Notes under the pieces: model-generated | Database searches by the model: none | Told to the model about the DNA's origin: nothing | What the model saw: the letters and a program-made list of their open reading frames with translations, nothing else | Translations under genes and position numbers: made by a program | Shown: in pieces, positions 60,755 to 64,000 of the stretch | How the letters are laid out: each line of letters opens with the position of its first letter | How positions within the stretch are numbered: the stretch's first letter is position 1 | Assembly: GCF_002067135.1 (NCBI RefSeq) | Contig: NZ_CP020105.1 | Coordinates: 434,001 to 498,000 of the forward strand | Reading direction: 5' to 3' | DNA from: Spirosoma rigui | Lineage (GTDB): Bacteria > Bacteroidota > Bacteroidia > Cytophagales > Spirosomataceae | DNA length: 64,000 bases

Positions 60755-62344
60755 ATGCTACGTTGTTTCCTTGTCCTGTTCCTGCTGGTTTCTTCCCGGG
60801 TTCACGCCCAGCGCTACGACATCGTCATCAGAAATGGCCGCGTTATCGATGGTACCGGCAACCCGTGGATACGTGCCGACGTAGGCATCAAAGACGGTCG
60901 CATCAGTACCATTGGACCAATCGACGCGGCCAACGCAACACGAACGATTGACGCCAGCGGTCTTATCGTGGCACCCGGCTTTATCGATGTCCATACGCAC
61001 GTAGAAGGTAGTCTGAACGCCCAACCTGAAGCGCCCAACTTCACCTACGACGGGGTGACAACCATAATTACGGGTAACTGTGGCGGATCGAGCGCCAACC
61101 TGCAGGCGTATTTCGACACCCTTCGCCGGCAGGGAATGTCGGTGAATGTAGGCTCGTTGATTGGCCACAATACAGTCCGCATGAAGGTTATGAAGCTGGC
61201 CTTCCGGGAGCCGACCGCCCGCGAGCAGGCCAATATGGAAGGCCTCGTGGAGCAGGCTATGCGCGATGGCGCGGTGGGCCTGTCTACGGGTCTGATCTAC
61301 ACACCCGGTACTTACGCCCGTACGGCGGAAGTGGTCAATCTGGCGAAGGTAGCCGCCCGCTACGGGGGTATATACGCGTCGCACATCCGTAATGAAGGGC
61401 AGAACGTTAAACAGGCCGTCGCAGAAGCGATCCAGATCAGTCGGGAGGCTGGCATACCCGTCGAGATATCCCATTTCAAAGTGGCCAGCAAGCCTCTCTG
61501 GGGCAAGAGTACCGAAACGGTAGAACTGGTAGAAGCCGCCCGACGCGAGGGGCTCGACGTGACCGTAGACCAGTACCCCTACACCGCGTCCAGTACATCG
61601 CTGGCGAGTATTGTTCCCACCTGGGCGCTGGCCGATGGCGATTCGGCGGTACTGGCCCGTTTTCGAGACCCGGCTATGCGCGCTAAAATCCGGACGGAGA
61701 TGCTCGATGGTCTGAAGAAGAACCTGCGCAAAAACTACGAATATGCCGTTGTAGCCGTATACAAGCCCGATTCAACGCTCAACGGATTGAGCATCAGCAC
61801 GATCAATAAACAGATGGGGCGCAAACAAACAGCCGCTACCGAAGCCGATCTGATTTTGGACCTCATGGAGCGCGCTACGCTGAACCGCATACAGATGGTG
61901 TACCATACAATGGCTGAAACTGACGTTGAAACTATTCTGCGCTACCCCAACACCATGATCGCGTCGGATGCCGGGGTTGCCAAACTAGGGTCGGGAATGC
62001 CGCATCCGCGTGCCTACGGCACCAATGCCCGCGTGCTGGGCCGCTACGTACGGGAACGGCACGTTATCCCGCTGGAAGAAGCCATCCGGCGGATGACATC
62101 GCTGCCCGCCCAGCGGTTCCGCCTGACCGACCGGGGGTTACTACGGCCCGGCTACGCTGCGGATCTTGTGCTGTTCGACGAGAAAACTGTATCTGACCAG
62201 GCAACCTATGACCAGCCCCATGCCTACACAACGGGGATTCCGTGGGTGTTGGTGAACGGTATTCCCGTTGTCGAAAACGGGCAGCACACGGGGCAACGCC
62301 CCGGACAGCTGCTACTGGGTCCGGGCTATGTGCAGCCAAAATAA
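60755..62344 (+). CDS. Secreted amidohydrolase, N-acyl-D-amino-acid deacylase (D-aminoacylase) family
   Basis: A 529-residue protein from ATG 60755, where a signal peptide starts (MLRCFLVLFLLVSSRVHAQR). IRNGRVIDGTGNPWIRADVG begins the beta-sandwich of the amidohydrolase fold. H80 and H82 in APGFIDVHTHVEGS bind metal. ITGNCGGSS near residue 110 has the Cys that is a metal ligand in D-aminoacylase. ASHIRNEG and VEISHFKVASKPLWGKS near residues 210-255 give further His ligands, and MIASDAGVAK near 408 the catalytic Asp. It would remove acyl groups from D-amino acids or a related amide in the periplasm. The trehalase gene follows after 121 nt. Confidence 0.88.
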   Translation: MLRCFLVLFLLVSSRVHAQRYDIVIRNGRVIDGTGNPWIRADVGIKDGRISTIGPIDAANATRTIDASGLIVAPGFIDVHTHVEGSLNAQPEAPNFTYDGVTTIITGNCGGSSANLQAYFDTLRRQGMSVNVGSLIGHNTVRMKVMKLAFREPTAREQANMEGLVEQAMRDGAVGLSTGLIYTPGTYARTAEVVNLAKVAARYGGIYASHIRNEGQNVKQAVAEAIQISREAGIPVEISHFKVASKPLWGKSTETVELVEAARREGLDVTVDQYPYTASSTSLASIVPTWALADGDSAVLARFRDPAMRAKIRTEMLDGLKKNLRKNYEYAVVAVYKPDSTLNGLSISTINKQMGRKQTAATEADLILDLMERATLNRIQMVYHTMAETDVETILRYPNTMIASDAGVAKLGSGMPHPRAYGTNARVLGRYVRERHVIPLEEAIRRMTSLPAQRFRLTDRGLLRPGYAADLVLFDEKTVSDQATYDQPHAYTTGIPWVLVNGIPVVENGQHTGQRPGQLLLGPGYVQPK

Positions 62345-62402
62345 GACCCGCCCTTGCTCCAACACCACGCGGTCCGAATAACGGCTATATTCGGAACAAG
62401 CC

Positions 62403-62433
62403 TTGTGGTTCATAACCATTTCCCGTCCTTTGC
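62403..62433 (+). promoter_or_regulatory. Candidate Bacteroidota-type promoter for the trehalase gene
   Basis: TTG at 62403-62405 and TCCTTTGC at 62426-62433 (one mismatch from TAnnTTTGC) are 20 nt apart. A dyad TGGTT-CAT-AACCA (62406-62418) lies in the spacer and could be an operator. The start codon is 33 nt downstream of the -7 box. Confidence 0.4.
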
Positions 62434-62465
62434 ACCGGTAATGGCTGCGAACATTTTCGAGAACT

Positions 62466-64000
62466 ATGATTAGTCCCCCCCTACCCTCGCCCGATCAGCT
62501 TCTGGGCGACCTGTTTGACGATGTGCAGCTGGGTAACGTTTTTGCTGACTCCAAAACATTTGTTGACTGCATTCCCAAACAGGACCCACCAAGTCTGCTG
62601 GCCCTGTATGACAAAGAAAAAACCGAGCCCGGTTTCGATTTAAGTGCGTTCGTACGAGCGCATTTCACGCTGCCGCTGGCCGTTGCCTCCGACTACGTCA
62701 GTGATACGTCTATCAGCACCGCCGAGCATATCAACCGGCTCTGGGAACGGCTCACCCGCTCGGCCGACATACCGGTTGGTACCAAGCCCGATACCTACGA
62801 TTCACGCGTTCCCCTGCCTTACCCGTACATTGTACCGGGCGGTCGGTTCCGGGAAATTTTCTACTGGGATACCTACTTCACCATGCTGGGCCTGGGGGAG
62901 TGTGTTCCTGGCAAGCCAACACCAGCAACGGACTCGGCCGACGAACCGGCTCCCACCGACCTGATCCGGTCGATGCTCGATAACTTCGCGTACCTCATCG
63001 ACCAGTTCGGCTTCATTCCCAACGGCAACCGAACATATTTCCTAAGCCGCTCCCAGCCGCCTTACTTCTCGCTTATGGTGCAGCTACTGGCCGAACGGGA
63101 GGGGCCTGCCATACTCGCGCAGTACCTGCCCCAACTCCAGCGGGAATACAAATTCTGGCAGAAAGGAGCCGGTGAGTTGAACAGCAACCGGTCGACCGTC
63201 TGCCGGATGGTGCAACTGCCAACGGGTGGTCAACTCAACCGATACTGGGACGATACGCCGACGCCCCGCCCTGAAGCCTACCGGCAGGAAATAGAGCTGA
63301 CCGAGAAAACCGATAAACTGGGCATCGCCCCGGAAACCGTCTATACCCACATCCGGGCCGCCTGCGAGTCGGGCTGGGATTTTAGCAGCCGCTGGCAAAC
63401 CGACCCCAATAGTCTGGCCACCATTCGCACCATCGACATTGTACCCGTCGATTTAAACTGCCTGCTCTATCACTTGGAAGTTACCCTGCGCGATGCCAGC
63501 CGGCAGGCCGGATTCACCGATGAAGCCAACCGATTCGATGCGCTGGCGACTATTCGTCGGCAGCTTATCCAAAAAACGTTCTGGAACGAGGACACCGGTT
63601 TTTACCACGATTTCGACACGGCTACCAACGGGCCTACGCCCGCGTTAACTTTGGCAGGGGTATTCCCCCTGTTTTTCAACCTGGCCACCCCGCAGCAGGC
63701 AAGCCGGGTCCACGACCGGCTAAAAGCCGATTTCCTGCACACGGGCGGCTGGGTAACCACTCTTCAGGCCAGCACGGAACAGTGGGACTGGCCCAATGGC
63801 TGGGCTCCTTTGCAGTGGATTGTCTACCAGGGGCTGGTCAACTACGGATTCACCGAAACTGCCCGTCAGGGGCGTGACCATTGGCTGGCCCTGAACGACA
63901 AAGTGTTCAAAGCTACGGGGAAGATGATGGAGAAATACAACGTAGTGGACGCATCCCTGACAACCGGCGGGGGCGAGTACGCCAACCAGGACGGCTTCGG
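62466..64000 (+). CDS. treF: Alpha,alpha-trehalase (GH37), C-terminus outside window
   Basis: The first 511 residues of a glycoside hydrolase family 37 trehalase; the frame is open to the right edge and lacks only the last few dozen residues. Signature 1, PGGRFREIFYWDTY, is at residues 124-137. Signature 2, QWDWPNGWAP, starts at residue 439. The Gly-rich GGGEYANQDGFG is at about 501-512. The start MISPPLPSPDQLLGDLFDDV matches the usual N-terminal helix LFxDVQ and shows no signal peptide, so the enzyme is probably cytoplasmic (TreF-like) and splits trehalose into two glucose molecules. Confidence 0.93.
   Translation, partial: MISPPLPSPDQLLGDLFDDVQLGNVFADSKTFVDCIPKQDPPSLLALYDKEKTEPGFDLSAFVRAHFTLPLAVASDYVSDTSISTAEHINRLWERLTRSADIPVGTKPDTYDSRVPLPYPYIVPGGRFREIFYWDTYFTMLGLGECVPGKPTPATDSADEPAPTDLIRSMLDNFAYLIDQFGFIPNGNRTYFLSRSQPPYFSLMVQLLAEREGPAILAQYLPQLQREYKFWQKGAGELNSNRSTVCRMVQLPTGGQLNRYWDDTPTPRPEAYRQEIELTEKTDKLGIAPETVYTHIRAACESGWDFSSRWQTDPNSLATIRTIDIVPVDLNCLLYHLEVTLRDASRQAGFTDEANRFDALATIRRQLIQKTFWNEDTGFYHDFDTATNGPTPALTLAGVFPLFFNLATPQQASRVHDRLKADFLHTGGWVTTLQASTEQWDWPNGWAPLQWIVYQGLVNYGFTETARQGRDHWLALNDKVFKATGKMMEKYNVVDASLTTGGGEYANQDGF

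Noticed and set aside
62373-62395. Hairpin TCCGAATA/TATTCGGA as a terminator of the amidohydrolase gene
   Set aside because: The stem is short and AT-rich with no T run; I could not support termination.
1-64000. CRISPR array, prophage, or diversity-generating retroelement
   Set aside because: No regularly spaced repeats, Cas, integrase, capsid or reverse-transcriptase genes were seen.

Overview
The window looks like chromosomal DNA of a Bacteroidota bacterium of the order Cytophagales, probably near Spirosoma. The signs are a SusC/SusD pair, LytTR and 7TMR-DISM signalling proteins, M56/BlaI regulation with TonB C-terminal domains, weak Shine-Dalgarno signals, and a few promoters of the Bacteroidota type (TTG, about 19-20 nt, TAnnTTTG). 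The genus is inferred from gene content only.

Region 1 (1-33600, all on the minus strand) is one very long surface-polysaccharide locus read from right to left. It opens with an outer-membrane export lipoprotein (Wza type) and a tyrosine autokinase (Wzc type). Next come a UDP-HexNAc 6-dehydrogenase, a phosphoglycosyl transferase, and the aminotransferase, acetyltransferase and oxidoreductase that make a 2,3-diacetamido uronic acid. An ABC exporter (Wzt/Wzm type) follows, then about 22 genes for glycosyltransferases, methyltransferases and membrane glycosyltransferases. The locus ends with HisH-, HisF- and WbpG-like proteins, which would turn one acetamido group into an acetamidino group. Many genes overlap by 1-8 nt (ATGA or GTGA junctions), so translation is probably coupled. 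The locus is a mosaic: AT-rich blocks (about 7.2-8.7, 10.3-13.0 and 20.9-22.9 kb) sit among GC-richer genes. One membrane glycosyltransferase gene is broken at a run of eight T. The left end of the locus lies outside the window.

Region 2 (33601-34865) is a gene-poor divergent spacer with several inverted repeats and no supported gene. Region 3 (34866-39502) holds a TPR histidine kinase with its LytTR response regulator, facing a 7TMR-DISM histidine kinase. Region 4 (39634-42820) has a Tat-exported Gfo/Idh/MocA oxidoreductase, an SCP2 protein, a small membrane protein and a HAD hydrolase. Region 5 (42901-46760) is a BlaI-type repressor followed by two M56 membrane peptidase receptors, with a readable promoter and two operators. 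Region 6 (46831-64000) is mixed: a lipoprotein, dihydrolipoyl dehydrogenase, an M28 peptidase, a SusC/SusD pair, a degenerate thioredoxin-like protein, a lone NuoC, an M1 peptidase, MscL, a D-aminoacylase-like amidohydrolase, and a trehalase cut by the right edge.

The most notable points are the amidino-sugar pathway split between the two ends of the sugar locus, the mix of Wza/Wzc with an ABC exporter and no visible Wzx/Wzy, the BlaI operator lying inside its promoter, an M56 receptor carrying both a TonB domain and a receptor-plug-like tail, and a perfect palindrome holding two consensus DnaA boxes before mscL. I found no tRNA, rRNA, CRISPR array, complete insertion sequence or phage gene.
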